This document shows, in pieces, positions 12,227 to 22,487 of a DNA stretch of 64,000 bases. This DNA is from Eutypella sp. D-1. Its lineage: Eukaryota; Ascomycota; Sordariomycetes; Xylariales; Diatrypaceae. Under the pieces are notes generated by a model. It ran no database searches and was not told the DNA's origin. It saw nothing but the letters and a program-made list of their open reading frames with translations. Positions within the stretch are counted from its first letter, which is position 1. Every line of letters begins with the position of its first letter. Where the stretch lies: contig JAJTTP010000027.1 in NCBI GenBank assembly GCA_023313575.1, positions 124,001 to 188,000 on the forward strand. Reading direction: 5' to 3'. A program made the translations under genes and the position numbers.

Positions 12227-13885
12227 ATGTCGAGCAGCCCTGCTCCTCACGAGGGCGAGCCCCTGTGCGAGGGCGACACCAAGGTGATCTACGACATACT
12301 CCCCCACCCGTTGCGCGATGACATATTCGCGCGCGTGCGGGACGAGGTGCAATGGCAGCGGATGTCGCACCAAGGGGGCGAAGTGCCGCGGCTCGTCGCG
12401 GTCCAGGGAGACATCGATGCCGACGGCGGAGTCCCCATATACCGGCACCCGGCGGACTCGTCGCCGCCGCTGGCGGCATTCACGCCGACGGTGGCGGCGA
12501 TCCGGCAAGTCGTCGCGCAGAGGCTCGGCCACCCCGTCAATCACGTGCTCATACAACTCTACCGCGACGGCGCGGATTATATCTCCGAGCACAGCGACAA
12601 GACGCTCGATATTGCGCGCGACAGTTTCATCGCTAACGTCAGTCTCGGCGCCGCGCGCACCATGGTGCTGCGGACCAAGCGGCAGCAGGGGCAGAAAGGA
12701 GGCGGAAGCGATGACACCCCGCCACCCTCTGGTAATAACGACGGCCCGCGCCGCCAGACCCAGCGCGCCCGACTCCCGCACAACTCCCTCTTCCAGATGG
12801 GTCTGCGGACGAACATGCGCTGGCTGCACGGGATCCGGCAGGACCGGCGGGCGGAGCGGGATAAGACGGCGGACGAGCTCGCGTACGGCGGCGAGCGCAT
12901 CTCGTTGACGTTCAGACGGATAGCGACCTTTCTGAACCGACAAGACGACTCCTCCTCCCCCACTTTCTCCCCCTCCTTCTCCCCCTCCTTCGAAGTCGCG
13001 GGATCCGACAAGGAACCGGTGCTGATCTGGGGCCAAGGCGCAACCGCCAAGACGCGGGCGTCGGCGCGCCCCGTGATTAACGGACAGACAAGCGAAGCAG
13101 TGGCGATGCTGCGGGCGTTCGGGCGCGAGAACCAGGCCTCGGACTTCGACTGGGCGGACGCGTACGGCGCCGGCTTCGACGTCCTGCATATCTCCGTCGC
13201 GCCCCGCCTCTTCCTCTCCCCCGACCCCCTCGCTAACCTCCGCGTCCAACTCCTGCTCGCCGATCGCGGCGTCGGGTATGCGCGCGGCAGCCTCACAGGG
13301 GTGGGAGACCCCGGTGACGGCGGCCCCGAATACGACCCGCCTATACGGTTCGTCGATGTAGATGAGGCGCGCACGACGGTGCACGGTGGTGATGCTATCA
13401 TGCGGTACATCGACCGGGTGTACGGCGCCCGAAAACCATTAGAAGAAGCTCCTAGGGCCGAAGAAGACGAAGACGTGACGACGACGGCGACGGAGGATGC
13501 CACCACCATCGCCCGAGCCCATCAGCACGCAATATTCCAAGAAGCCAGCGACCTCCTGGCGAAATACCGCGCAGCATCGTCGTTGCATGACGGAAGCGAC
13601 GCAGTAGCGGCCCTCGGACGCGCAGAATTGGCGGTCTGGGCGTCGCGCGCCCGCGCGGCCGAGTTCATCGCCGGCCCGGCCATCTCGCTGGCGGACTTCG
13701 CGTTCTGGCCCGTCCTGCACGCCATGGTGGCCGCGTCGGGCTGGTTCGGCATCTTGGGGTTCTTCCCTGATGATGAGGACGGCGAGCAGGGCGCTGCTGC
13801 TGCGGCCTTGCAGATGTATTATGAGCGCGTTAAGGCAAGGGATTCTGTGCGGCGGGTCTTGGCGCATGCCTGTGATGATAGGTAG
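12227..13885 (+). CDS. AlkB-type 2OG-Fe(II) dioxygenase fused to a GST-like domain
   Basis: 552 residues, no intron. The start is the ATG at 12227 (MSSSPAPHEG); the frame is open further upstream, but that stretch is non-conserved UTR-like sequence. Residues about 20-235 are an AlkB/ALKBH2-3-like domain. The iron ligands are His122 and Asp124 (SEHSDKT) and His201 (RWLHGI). The 2-oxoglutarate-binding RxxxxxR pair is Arg224/Arg230 (GGERISLTFRR). Residues ~325-430 resemble a GST N-terminal thioredoxin fold (NLRVQLLLADRGVGYARGSL, then an AIMRYIDRVYG helix), and ~445-540 a GST C-terminal helical domain (GPAISLADFAFWPVL). Known AlkB enzymes oxidatively demethylate nucleic acids, so repair or RNA-modification chemistry is likely. 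The role of the GST-like half is unknown; I see no clear catalytic Ser/Cys for glutathione. Confidence 0.82.
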   Translation: MSSSPAPHEGEPLCEGDTKVIYDILPHPLRDDIFARVRDEVQWQRMSHQGGEVPRLVAVQGDIDADGGVPIYRHPADSSPPLAAFTPTVAAIRQVVAQRLGHPVNHVLIQLYRDGADYISEHSDKTLDIARDSFIANVSLGAARTMVLRTKRQQGQKGGGSDDTPPPSGNNDGPRRQTQRARLPHNSLFQMGLRTNMRWLHGIRQDRRAERDKTADELAYGGERISLTFRRIATFLNRQDDSSSPTFSPSFSPSFEVAGSDKEPVLIWGQGATAKTRASARPVINGQTSEAVAMLRAFGRENQASDFDWADAYGAGFDVLHISVAPRLFLSPDPLANLRVQLLLADRGVGYARGSLTGVGDPGDGGPEYDPPIRFVDVDEARTTVHGGDAIMRYIDRVYGARKPLEEAPRAEEDEDVTTTATEDATTIARAHQHAIFQEASDLLAKYRAASSLHDGSDAVAALGRAELAVWASRARAAEFIAGPAISLADFAFWPVLHAMVAASGWFGILGFFPDDEDGEQGAAAAALQMYYERVKARDSVRRVLAHACDDR

Positions 13886-13907
13886 GTTGGTAGGTTGGTA
13901 GGTTGGT
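13881..13907. repeat. GGTAGGTT octamer tandem repeat
   Basis: About three copies of GGTAGGTT begin immediately before the stop codon of the AlkB-GST gene and run into its 3' UTR. Confidence 0.75.
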
Positions 13908-14376
13908 CGGGAAGGGAGCTTCATTATGCTAAGATATGCCGTGAGGAATGGAGCAGGCGTGTGAGGCAGATGATCTACGCAGAACATGTAGTTCGAGACC
14001 AGAGCCAACTTCGCAGTTTTAAGAACTTGGATATGGCGACGACTTCTTTCGACATACGACATATCTTCTGATCACCCTATTCTACTTATCACCGCAATGA
14101 ATAGAGACCTATGTGCGCACTCTCACATAAGCTAAGCTACCGCTAGGATAAACCCCTATTTGCTATGTGCATGCATGCCGGTGCCAAAAAACAATACCAA
14201 GCAACTACCCTAGTCCATCTACAGACAGCGCCATAGAGCCACATGTCGGGCGCTGGATTAGGACAGTGATACAACTCGTCCCAAGCGAAGCAGACAAGGC
14301 CGTCCCATCCACCTCCACCACTTGCCACCCCCCCCTCCCCCTCTCTCCCCGGGTCCCTCAGCCCAGGCATAGCCAC
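13886..14376. other. Convergent 3' intergenic region
   Basis: This lies between the 3' ends of the AlkB-GST gene (+) and the XRCC2-like gene (-), so it should hold both 3' UTRs. No further coding signal is visible. Confidence 0.6.
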
Positions 14377-15587
14377 TCACGCATCCCACGCATAAACACC
14401 CCACCTAGAACCCGCAACCCAGCGCTTCATCTCCAGGGCCCTCTGTCTACTTTTCCTCCGCTGCAAAGCCTCCTCGACACTCATACCACCCATCCCGCCC
14501 CCGCCTCCGAACCCAGGAACCTCCTCCCTCTCGACGCGCACCCAGCCCCTCCAGCCCGCCGTCACCACGACATCGCCACCGCCTCCCTCATTATCATCAG
14601 CGGCGGTGGTGCCGAGACTACTCCCCACGACGACGACGCCCCAGAGCTCCCGGTCCCGGCTCCCGTGGCCCGGCGCGTACAGCATCCATTCCCTGGCGGC
14701 GGCGACGGCGTCGCGGAGGTGTCGCTGTCGCTGGGGGTTAGGGTTATCCCCGACTCCTCCGGATGATGACGACGACGTCGGTGGCGCGGGTAGTGGTGGT
14801 CGTACGACGTGCACGTGTCGCAGATCCGCGGGCGTCGCGGGGTAGCTGCTGGTCTGGCGGTCCCCGTCCACGGCGGTGGAAGATAAAAGCCTCGTGACGT
14901 CGAACCGGGCCTCCGGGTCGACGATGAGGACGGCGTAGCAGTGCGGCGCCGCGATTATGGTTGATACCACGTGGTATAGTAGGGGCAGGTAGCGGCCCGT
15001 GACGGAGAGCAGGGGGGTGGACTGTTGCTGCGGCGGCGCTGTCGCTTGCTGGTGCCGCGCCACGAGGTCCCGGAGGCCCGCGGGTAGTGGGCGGAGCTTG
15101 GGGTGGATGGGGATAGGGATGGGGGCGGGGGCGGGGGCTGTGGATGTTGTGTCTGGTGGTGGTTCTGCTTGCGGTAGGGGCTGTAGAGATGTTTGATGTT
15201 GGAAGGTGGTTAGGAGCTATGAAAGTGCTGTTAGTTTTTCTTGTATTTATACCGACCGAAAATGAATGCGCTATGACGAAATATCCAATGTCCAGGTGAT
15301 TCTCATATATGCGTTGGTGATGGTTTCAAATGTATGGCGGCGATAAGATAAGGACAATACCAGCCGGAGCCGGCCCTTGGGAGAAGGCCGGCATCCTGAG
15401 ATTTCTTTTTTGGGGTTTTGGGTTTCATCGTTCATTTTGCCTAGCTCATCTTCTCTCTCCCTCTCATTCATGCATATACAACCCTCGAAAGAAAAGGAAG
15501 AATAATTAAACATACCGACTCTAGACTCTCCTCCTCGATCTCCCCGAGTAACCTGGCGCCGACGTGTCTGGCAATTCCGGGATCCAT
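14377..15587 (-). CDS. RAD51/XRCC2-like recombination protein with no Walker A motif
   Basis: Exons are 15587-15516 and 15216-14377, with a 299-base intron (donor GTATGT, CTAAC branch, acceptor ATAG). The product is 303 residues. Exon 1 encodes MDPGIARHVGARLLGEIEEE, resembling the N-terminal helix of XRCC2-type RAD51 paralogues. After a Pro-rich stretch, LLSVTG then LPLLYHVVSTIIA occupies the position of the first strand, P-loop and following helix, but the expected GxxxxGKT is missing. The sequence AVLIVDPEARFDVTRLL matches the paralogue strand that normally reads as an Asp-containing IDTDxxFDxxRL block. LWGVVVVGSS resembles the Walker B strand and is followed by low-complexity Gly-rich DNA-encoded stretches. 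RAD51 paralogues act in homologous recombination. I infer a degenerate or ATP-independent paralogue. The long intron and exon 1 are predictions. Confidence 0.6.
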
Positions 15588-15836
15588 TCTTTCTTTTCCC
15601 CTCTGGGTCGGTCGGTCGGAGTTTCTTCCTTTTCCAAAGCTTCCGATTCCTCCGTAAGGTGTGTACTATACTTATTGATTACGTCACATCACCTCACCTC
15701 GCATCAACGAAAAAAAGAAGGATTGGTCGCTCGGGCAAGCCAGGAGTGAACAAAACAGAGAGAAACGACAATTAAAAAAAAGGGGAGATAGGAATCTCCA
15801 GAATAATAGAGGGGGAAGGCCCGGGGGGAAATAATT
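15588..15836. promoter_or_regulatory. Shared divergent promoter, XRCC2-like / mitochondrial Som1
   Basis: Only 249 bases separate the two divergent start codons. The segment contains ACGTCACATCACCTCACC near 15681, which includes a CRE-like TGACGT (reverse strand), and A-rich runs near the Som1 start. Co-regulation is possible but not shown. Confidence 0.45.
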
Positions 15837-16364
15837 ATGGCGCCGCCCTGCCGCGTCTTCGAGGCCTCCGAGCTCCCGCACGAAATCCAATTCAACCAGG
15901 GCAAACGGCGGAAGCTACCACCACCGACACCAACACCGACAACAACCACCACCGACACGGCCCAGTCTTCCGGGTCTCGGCCCCCGGCGGCAAGGAAGAT
16001 CGACCTCGCGGCCTGCGATCTATTCGCGATGACGCAGTATGATTGCCAGATCGACCGGCCGGAGATCCACGATAGTCCCGTCCGGTGCTGGCCCGTGCAA
16101 CGGTGGTTCCGGAGGTGAGAGAAGCGAAACCCCTTCCTTCCTGCCTTCCTTTCTTTTCTTTTTTTTTTGGGGGGGGGGCACGAATGAATGGGAGCGGTAT
16201 CACGTGATTAACGAACGAATTCTTCTAATCCATTCCCCCCACTTTCTAGATGTCGGGATAGGAAGGGCAGTTTCATGGTCGAGACCACGAAGTGGGAGGG
16301 CACCGGCACCGGGAATCCGGAAACGCCGTCACCACCGCCACCACCACCACAGCAGCAGCAGTAG
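15837..16364 (+). CDS. som1: Mitochondrial export protein Som1
   Basis: Small protein linked to the mitochondrial inner-membrane peptidase (IMP) complex; yeast Som1 assists maturation of IMP1 substrates. Exons are 15837-16114 and 16250-16364, with a 135-base intron (donor GTGAGA, acceptor CTAG). The product is 130 residues. Exon 1 begins MAPPCRVFEASELP and ends in the conserved block CxLFAMTQYDCQI...VRCWPVQRWFRR. Splicing adds CRDRKGSFMVETTKWEG, which completes the paired-Cys signature of the fungal family. A Thr/Pro-rich insert (about 30-45) and a C-terminal PPPPPQQQQ tail are low-complexity. This gene differs from the LisH regulator, also called SOM1 in Magnaporthe, at 60.2-62.9 kb. Domain order, cysteine spacing and the phase-matched intron support the call. 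Confidence 0.88.
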
Positions 16365-17728
16365 CAGCAGCAAAGGGAAAGATAACACGCGGACACGGTT
16401 ACGGATGCGGAAATAGACAGAACCACAGACGCTCTCGCTTTGAACCCCTTTGCGGTGATGAAGGGGGATGCGGTGGGAAGTTAGACGGGCGTCGCGTAAG
16501 AGGGGTGCGTGGGTGGGTGAAGGATGGATGGATGGATCGATGGGTTTGGGAGGATAAACGGCGGAGTGAGAGATATGCTCGTGGAGGTGTGCTGAAGATG
16601 TTATGTTGTACCTCGCAAGTGTAAGATTAATCCAGCTATATTGTGAGAGCTTGCTATTCAGAGCGCATATGTATGTCTAACATGCACTCGACATATCTAT
16701 ACATCATACCCAAATCATCCACCTACTCCGACAGATACTCGAAGGGCGGTCTCCGATGCTCCTTACACGGGTTCGTCGTTCCTTTGGACTACCTGGATCT
16801 CCGAATGATACCTGAAATACCCTGCCACGATATACTAAGTTCGTACCCTGCCCCCTCCCATCTCTCCCAACCCAGCCACGAGTGATATATCCGGGCCAGG
16901 CGTCCATGGGTTTGATTTTTATCACTAAGTATAGGTAAGACCACCATAGCACAACACCTTAATAGCTTTCCAGCTGGCCCCTAAGTCTAGCTGCCTCCAG
17001 GTGTAGGACGACACCGTCAGCCGGCGGCGCAGTATATGTCCTGTATGGTGAGACCCCTTGGGCAAGTACAAGCGATCCAATGCATGCTGTTTGTTAGTCC
17101 TGAAGACAATCTTAAAGGGTCCTACCCGGGCAACCCCCCTCCTAGACTGAGAAGTATGCCCCCCCTTTTTTTCTTTCGCAGATGACGCTGAAAAAAACCT
17201 CAGTTCGAGAGCGGGGGAGTATCCTCACAGTGTATGCGTCACGAGTAAAACCATCAAAATTGCAGCCGTGGTCTGTTCTCCGCCACGAAGAGCGGTATAA
17301 CAAAGAAAGAAGAAGAAGAAGAAGAAGAAGGGTCAAAGTGTGTGTGTGTGTGGAATTTGCCGGGTTTTCGTACGTAATGATAGGGATATATACAATTGGC
17401 GCTATCATCATCCCGAGCAAACCTGACCCTCGCAAAAGAAAAAACAAAAACAAGGGGAAAAAGACATGCCGTCCGCCGCCGTCCAGTCGTCCGTCTATCG
17501 GTGAGACGTCCCGCCCGCCCCGCCTCCCTTTCCCGCGCACCTTTGCCCTCGCGCGCAAACGGACGAGATAATACAACATGGATATGCCTGCCGTTGTCGT
17601 TGGGTTTCGGGTGCGGGGGTTGGTGGCTTTATCGGTCTTTTCGAGAATTCTGTACCTTCGCCAAACCCTCCTCCTCGTCCCTCATAACCCACCCCCCATC
17701 ACATTTGTACGATACGGGAAAAAGCCCC
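16365..17728. other. Intergenic with purine and GT microsatellites
   Basis: No gene is seen. It contains the 3' UTRs of mitochondrial Som1 (+) and Cox9 (-). Frames at 17182-17571 (+) and 17142-17579 (-) overlap across simple repeats and have no domains. Confidence 0.6.
17308..17352. repeat. AGA and GT microsatellites
   Basis: A run of AGA/GAA units (17308-17330) is followed after eight bases by a GT dinucleotide run (17339-17352). Confidence 0.85.
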
Positions 17729-18158
17729 TTATTGCGCAGCCAAGGCGGCGGCCTTCTCAGCGCGCTCGGCCTCGAGCTGGCGGTAGAACTTGTCGCGCGC
17801 GTTGGTGCGGGGCATGTGGAAGCCGTACCAGAAAGCGCTGCCCATGGTGACGCCCAGACCTGTGCGTGCGTTGTTAGGTAAGTCTGGCCTCGGGAGATAG
17901 AGAAAAGGATGATAGATAAGTTTGAGGAAATTCCATTCCGGAGAGGTTTGTGAGATTGTGGTGTCGAGGTAGAAGAGGAGACGTACCAAGAGCGATACCG
18001 AGGTCAATGATGAGGCCTCGTCGGAGCATCTGTATTTTTTTGTGTCGTACGATGATTAGTAAAACTTCGGCCGGCTCTTCATAACGGACGGACGGAAGGG
18101 GAGTTGCAGTGCATCATATCGCGAAATGACATACACCAGTGATGGGCTTGATGGCCAT
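17729..18158 (-). CDS. cox9: Cytochrome c oxidase subunit 7a (Cox9)
   Basis: Nuclear-encoded small subunit of mitochondrial complex IV. Three exons, 18158-18135, 18029-17987 and 17859-17729, with introns of 105 and 127 bases (donors GTATGT and GTACGT, acceptors CAG), give 65 residues. The order is MAIKPITG, then MLRRGLIIDLGIAL, then GLGVTMGSAFWYGFHMPRTN and a charged helical tail (RDKFYRQLEAERAEK). The single transmembrane helix (about 14-36) followed by FWYGFHMPRxNxRxxFYxxL is the fungal Cox9 signature. The length matches the family (about 59-65). All three exons join in frame and no other exon is needed. The gene is head-to-head with uL22m, another mitochondrial gene. Confidence 0.93.
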
Positions 18159-18883
18159 TTTGGAAAAAGGTGAAGGTTGTTGCTGTCGCGGAGTTGATTT
18201 TATCGAGGTTGTGTTATTCTTCGCGGGGTGTTGCGGTGGTGGTAGTGGTGGTGGTGATTGGTATATGCGGGTGAAGATGTGATGACAAGGTTCTAAGTAG
18301 GAGTCAGTCAATTCCATTCCATATGTAACTAAATGGGATGGCCTGATTCGTTTATCCGATTCTTCGATTATTCGAGCGCGATGCTCCAATTGGAAGGAAG
18401 CACCTTTAAGAGGAGCTTGGACCAACCCACTGCCAATTCAAGCAATTCTGCCAATCCCATCAGCTCTTTTCCCCTCTGATAAGTGTGGGGCTCATTTCCA
18501 TTCAGAAAGTTCTCATTGGATTATTAAATATCCATAAAGTTAGCACCTGAGCTGGAAGGGCTGACGGGCTGACAGATGGACTGACAACTTACCACACAGC
18601 TGGTCAAACTTCAATGCCGGCTGATTTTCGGTTATCACCGCCGCGGGGCTGAGATCTCATCAACGATCAGTACTTCGATGTACCTTGTACTTGTACATCT
18701 CCGGTTGCTTAGCGTGCTTGGCAAGCGACCTGGCGATAATCGAAGATTTGAAGATTGGCATTGAGCGTTGAGCGTTGAAGTCATTTACAATACAACCTAC
18801 AAACCACCACAACATCTCACACCACAGCAAAAAACTCAAAGCTGCAGAAGAAGCAGGTCAAAGCTACCGCACCCTCTGCAGCT
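18159..18883. promoter_or_regulatory. Divergent promoter region, Cox9 / uL22m
   Basis: 725 bases separate two divergent genes for mitochondrial proteins. Several short ATTGG/CCAAT elements (near 18390, 18451 and 18516) are compatible with HAP-complex sites, which commonly control respiratory genes. I saw no coding exon here. Confidence 0.45.
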
Positions 18884-20158
18884 ATGAGTTTACATCTGCC
18901 AATTCGGCGGGTAGCTCAGACCGGTACGTTGATCACCAATGCATACAAATAAAGTCTTCACGGGATCTACGCTGACGTTCCCCATTATGTAGCCCGGGCA
19001 ACCGCCGGTCAGCCCTCTCTACACCTCCAATACTTGCTGCCGCGGACCCAGCGCCGACATGCCTGGTTCAACTGGGGCAGCAAGAACACCTCGAAGCCGC
19101 TGATCGACGAGATGACCAAGCGCGAGCGCCAACAGAAGCTGCTGGAGCGCATGTCCGACAACACCCAGGGAAGCAGCATTTTCGACGAGGAGATCAAGGA
19201 TCCGCAGCGGAAGCAGGCGTCAGTCCCCAGTGATGACGGTTATGGTGGTGTTCCAGGTGACGGCGGCGAGGGCAAGGAAGGAGGAGGAGGAGGAGGAGGA
19301 AAACGCTTACCCGGGCCGCGGGAACTCACCCACAGACCCTACGCAGAGCAGGGCCTGCAGGGCGCGAGCATGGTCAAGGAGCACACGGAGCGGGCGCGGG
19401 ACCCGGATCCGCGGTGGAGGATCCGGTACCAGAAGAAGAAGATCATACAGATGATGCGAAACGCCGACCAGCCCGTGACGCGCGAGGAGCGGATCCGCCG
19501 CACGGAGCGCGAGCTCACGAGCAAGAGCGAACCCATCCCCACCAGCACCAAGAAGCTCGTGCACCTGGCCCACCAGATCGTCGGCAAGACCCTCGAGGAC
19601 GCCATCGTCCAGATGCGCTTCAGCAAGAAGAAGATGGCCCGTGAGGTCCGCTTCGAGCTCGAGGAAGCCCGCGATCACGCCATCGCCGAACGCGGTATGG
19701 GTCTCGGCCGCGCCGACCGCCGCCTCCTCCCCAAACCCCGCAAGATCCAGACTAAAGACGGCGAATGGCTCGAGATCTCCGACCCCACTGGCCTCTACGT
19801 CGACGAGTCCTGGGTTAACAAGGGCCCGTACCGCGGCGCTAGGATCCGCCACCATGCCCGCGGCCGCATGTCCATGCAGTGGAGGCCTACTTCCCGTAAG
19901 CTGCACCTAGAACCTTACCCCCCAACCCCCCCCCATGTACCCCTTTTCATCATCCTCACTACATAAATATGTACCCGTGATTTGAGAGCTAACAACGAGG
20001 GAAAAAATCCCCTTCTAGGCATCAACCTCGTCCTGAAGGAAGAGAAGACCAGGATACGGCAGCACGACGAGAGGGTCGAGAAGGAGGCCAAGAAGGCCCC
20101 CTGGGTCCATCTTCCCAACCGGCCCGTCACCGCACAGAGGCCCTATTACAGCTGGTAA
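18884..20158 (+). CDS. mrpl22: Mitochondrial large-subunit ribosomal protein uL22m
   Basis: Protein of the mitoribosome large subunit. Exons are 18884-18923, 18993-19895 and 20019-20158; introns of 69 and 123 bases have donors GTACGT and GTAAGC and acceptors GTAG and CTAG. The product is 360 residues. The N-terminus (MSLHLPIRRVAQTARAT) is basic and amphipathic like a mitochondrial targeting peptide. Residues ~200-335 form the L22 fold: KKLVHLAHQIVGKTLEDAI, the KKKMAREV helix, and the hairpin-like GPYRGARIRHHARGRMSMQW. The third exon supplies RINLVLKEEKTRI and the end, RPYYSW. A poly-Gly run near residue 90 comes from a GGA microsatellite and is probably an unconserved linker. Confidence 0.9.
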
Positions 20159-22487
20159 TGTGCCTATACATCGCCAGGGGGAGCGGGGACGTCCGAGAGA
20201 GTCGAGCACCGTGTGCGCCCGTGGCGCGCGGCATGTAGAAATGTATCTATCTATGCGTAGATACGTGTAACAGTAAAAAAATATATATATGACGGCGGCC
20301 TGCCTCGCTGGTCTAGGTGCCAATCTCACAGCCTTCGGTTGTGTTCAAAAGACATGCCCCCCCCCCCCCTCCCCGATACCCGTGCCTGCCTGCGGTCTTT
20401 CAAATTGTCCTCAGCCTACTACCCTCACGACACGATCAATGGTACTCACTGGAAAAGACCCCATCCTGCGAAGCGTAACCGGCGAGATGCACACTATACG
20501 CATACCCTCCTCATCAACAGCGTGGCGTGTATCCAGACGAAAGAAGATGGCGACGGATGGCGGATCACGCAGGTAACATACATACGGACAGATCTAAGAC
20601 TTTTCTCCTACCTAGTAGATGTCCGCGGGTCTAAGTCTAGTCTTGTCTAACCACTTGGATGGGAGGTCACTGTATTATATATATATATATATATATATAT
20701 ATTACTATAAAGACATAGCCGATAGCCCAGTCGCCTCTTTGTGCGCGTGCCGTACATCACTTACTTACCAGACGAGTCCCTTCCCGCGTGCTTTTGAGGA
20801 CTGCCCTGGTGGCCTGTACGACTGACTAACTTGGTTCTGGTTCTAATATCCTCAATACTGATATATAGTTACTAGTACTCACCGATACCATATCCCCATC
20901 CAGGAGCAGCAATACAATCTCTAGGACTTGGCCGTGCGGTTTTCTTTTCATAAGATATATGTCCCCCGTGTCCTAACTTACTCCTAGATCATAGTTAGAT
21001 GCATAGATAGATGATGGAAACCTAACCCCCCAAGGCAGGGGCTGGCTGGCTGGCTGCTGTATCATTACCCGCTGACCCATCCATCCATCCAGCCTGTCTG
21101 TTCACTGATTACCTTGCCCTTGCCGACTCGACATAACTTGACGTGAAGAATACTTTCAAATTAGGTAACCACTCAGAACCCCTGTGATGGAACGCGAGCT
21201 CGGATACAGCAATGCACTCTCGAGCACACGTGCGCTCGATAGCAACTGGCTGGGCTCTCTTACCCCCTCCGCCCCCCAAATCCTCGCTTTCCCTTTGCGG
21301 TGAGTACCTTCATGCCGTAGGACGAAGTCACATACGCACAAAGGAGAGGGGGGGGGGACGCCCGCGATCCGCGCTGTGTCACTTCCCCCGTGTATGTATG
21401 TATGTCCGACGGGACGCGACGCGAGGTAAGATGTCCACGTGTCGATCTATCTATGCTATCTGTCTGCCTGTCTGATTACTTGCGTGCTGTTCTCGGCTCA
21501 GGTAGTTTGTGCTCGTGCGCCCATCTTATCTATCTACCTACCTCTCCTACATGCGTATCGCACGACCCCTCTGCTTTCCCCGCACAAGGCTGGGAGTACG
21601 ATCGATCTATATACATATCCCTATCCCATCCTATCCTATCCTCTCGGTGGGTTATGTCAGACTACCCGTGCTCATCTGGTATCAACTAACTAACCGAATG
21701 CAAATCCAAGCAACCATCATCGCATGCCACGTTCCCCCCCCCCCCCTTTCCGGGGCCTTGACCGGGCGATCGCGGCATCTATTCTGTCCCTCCCTCCGTC
21801 TGTCTGTGTGTCCATCTATCTGTGCGTCTGTTATTCTAGGTGCACGCATATACACGTGTGCTTGCACAAACACAAACGCATACACATACACGCGCGCGCG
21901 TATCACTACTTACCTGCGTTGCAGGAAGAACTCACGAGGGCTTCAACGTCACATCACATCACGTCACATCAAGTACTTATGTGACATTGGCACGCCTCTC
22001 CTCATCCCCGGCCTCCTCGGCGCAAACATAGTCCGAGGGGCGGGAGAGAGGGGATGGCGGCGCGATAGATGAGATGGTCGAGGTACGTCGGAACAACTAT
22101 TGCTTGCTTGCCTCTGGCAATATTCCTGACTGACTTCCTTCTGGGATCATATTATGGAAGACAGGGGTGGAGTAGCATGTCGTCGTTATTAACGTGTGGA
22201 GGACGGCGTAGCTTCTGGAGTCATGGGTATAGAGAATGGCCCTTTGATAGTAGGTAGTAGGTAGGTAGTCAATCCCGGTCCTGCATTTATGCGACGTGTT
22301 GGGTGTACAACTCTCCCTCCGGAGGGCATAATGATACCCTGCTGCGATAGAAATACTGTTTGTGAGAGTACATTATACCATGGGACGAGCAGAGATCCAA
22401 TATAAGATGTTTATAGGATGTGATATAGTTCTATAATCCGCGATCTCACAGCCTTCGGCCCGTAGCCGCCATCTCAAAGTCTAGATA
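20159..22487. other. Intergenic, simple-sequence-rich
   Basis: No gene is recognised. The stretch is rich in pyrimidine tetranucleotides (CTAT, CTGT, CCAT), C-runs and the TA microsatellite at 20676. Open frames such as 21509-22072 (+) read through these repeats and have no domain. Confidence 0.6.
20676..20702. repeat. TA dinucleotide microsatellite
   Basis: 27 bases of alternating T and A. Confidence 0.95.

Noticed and set aside
12191..13509. Long minus-strand frames (397 and 310 residues) opposite the AlkB-GST gene
   Set aside because: They are antisense shadows of a GC-rich coding exon. They have no domains, and the plus-strand frame has complete catalytic motifs.
18110..18425. 103-residue minus-strand frame overlapping Cox9 exon 1
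   Set aside because: Only its last residues (MAIKPITG) belong to Cox9; the rest lies in the divergent promoter region and has no domain.
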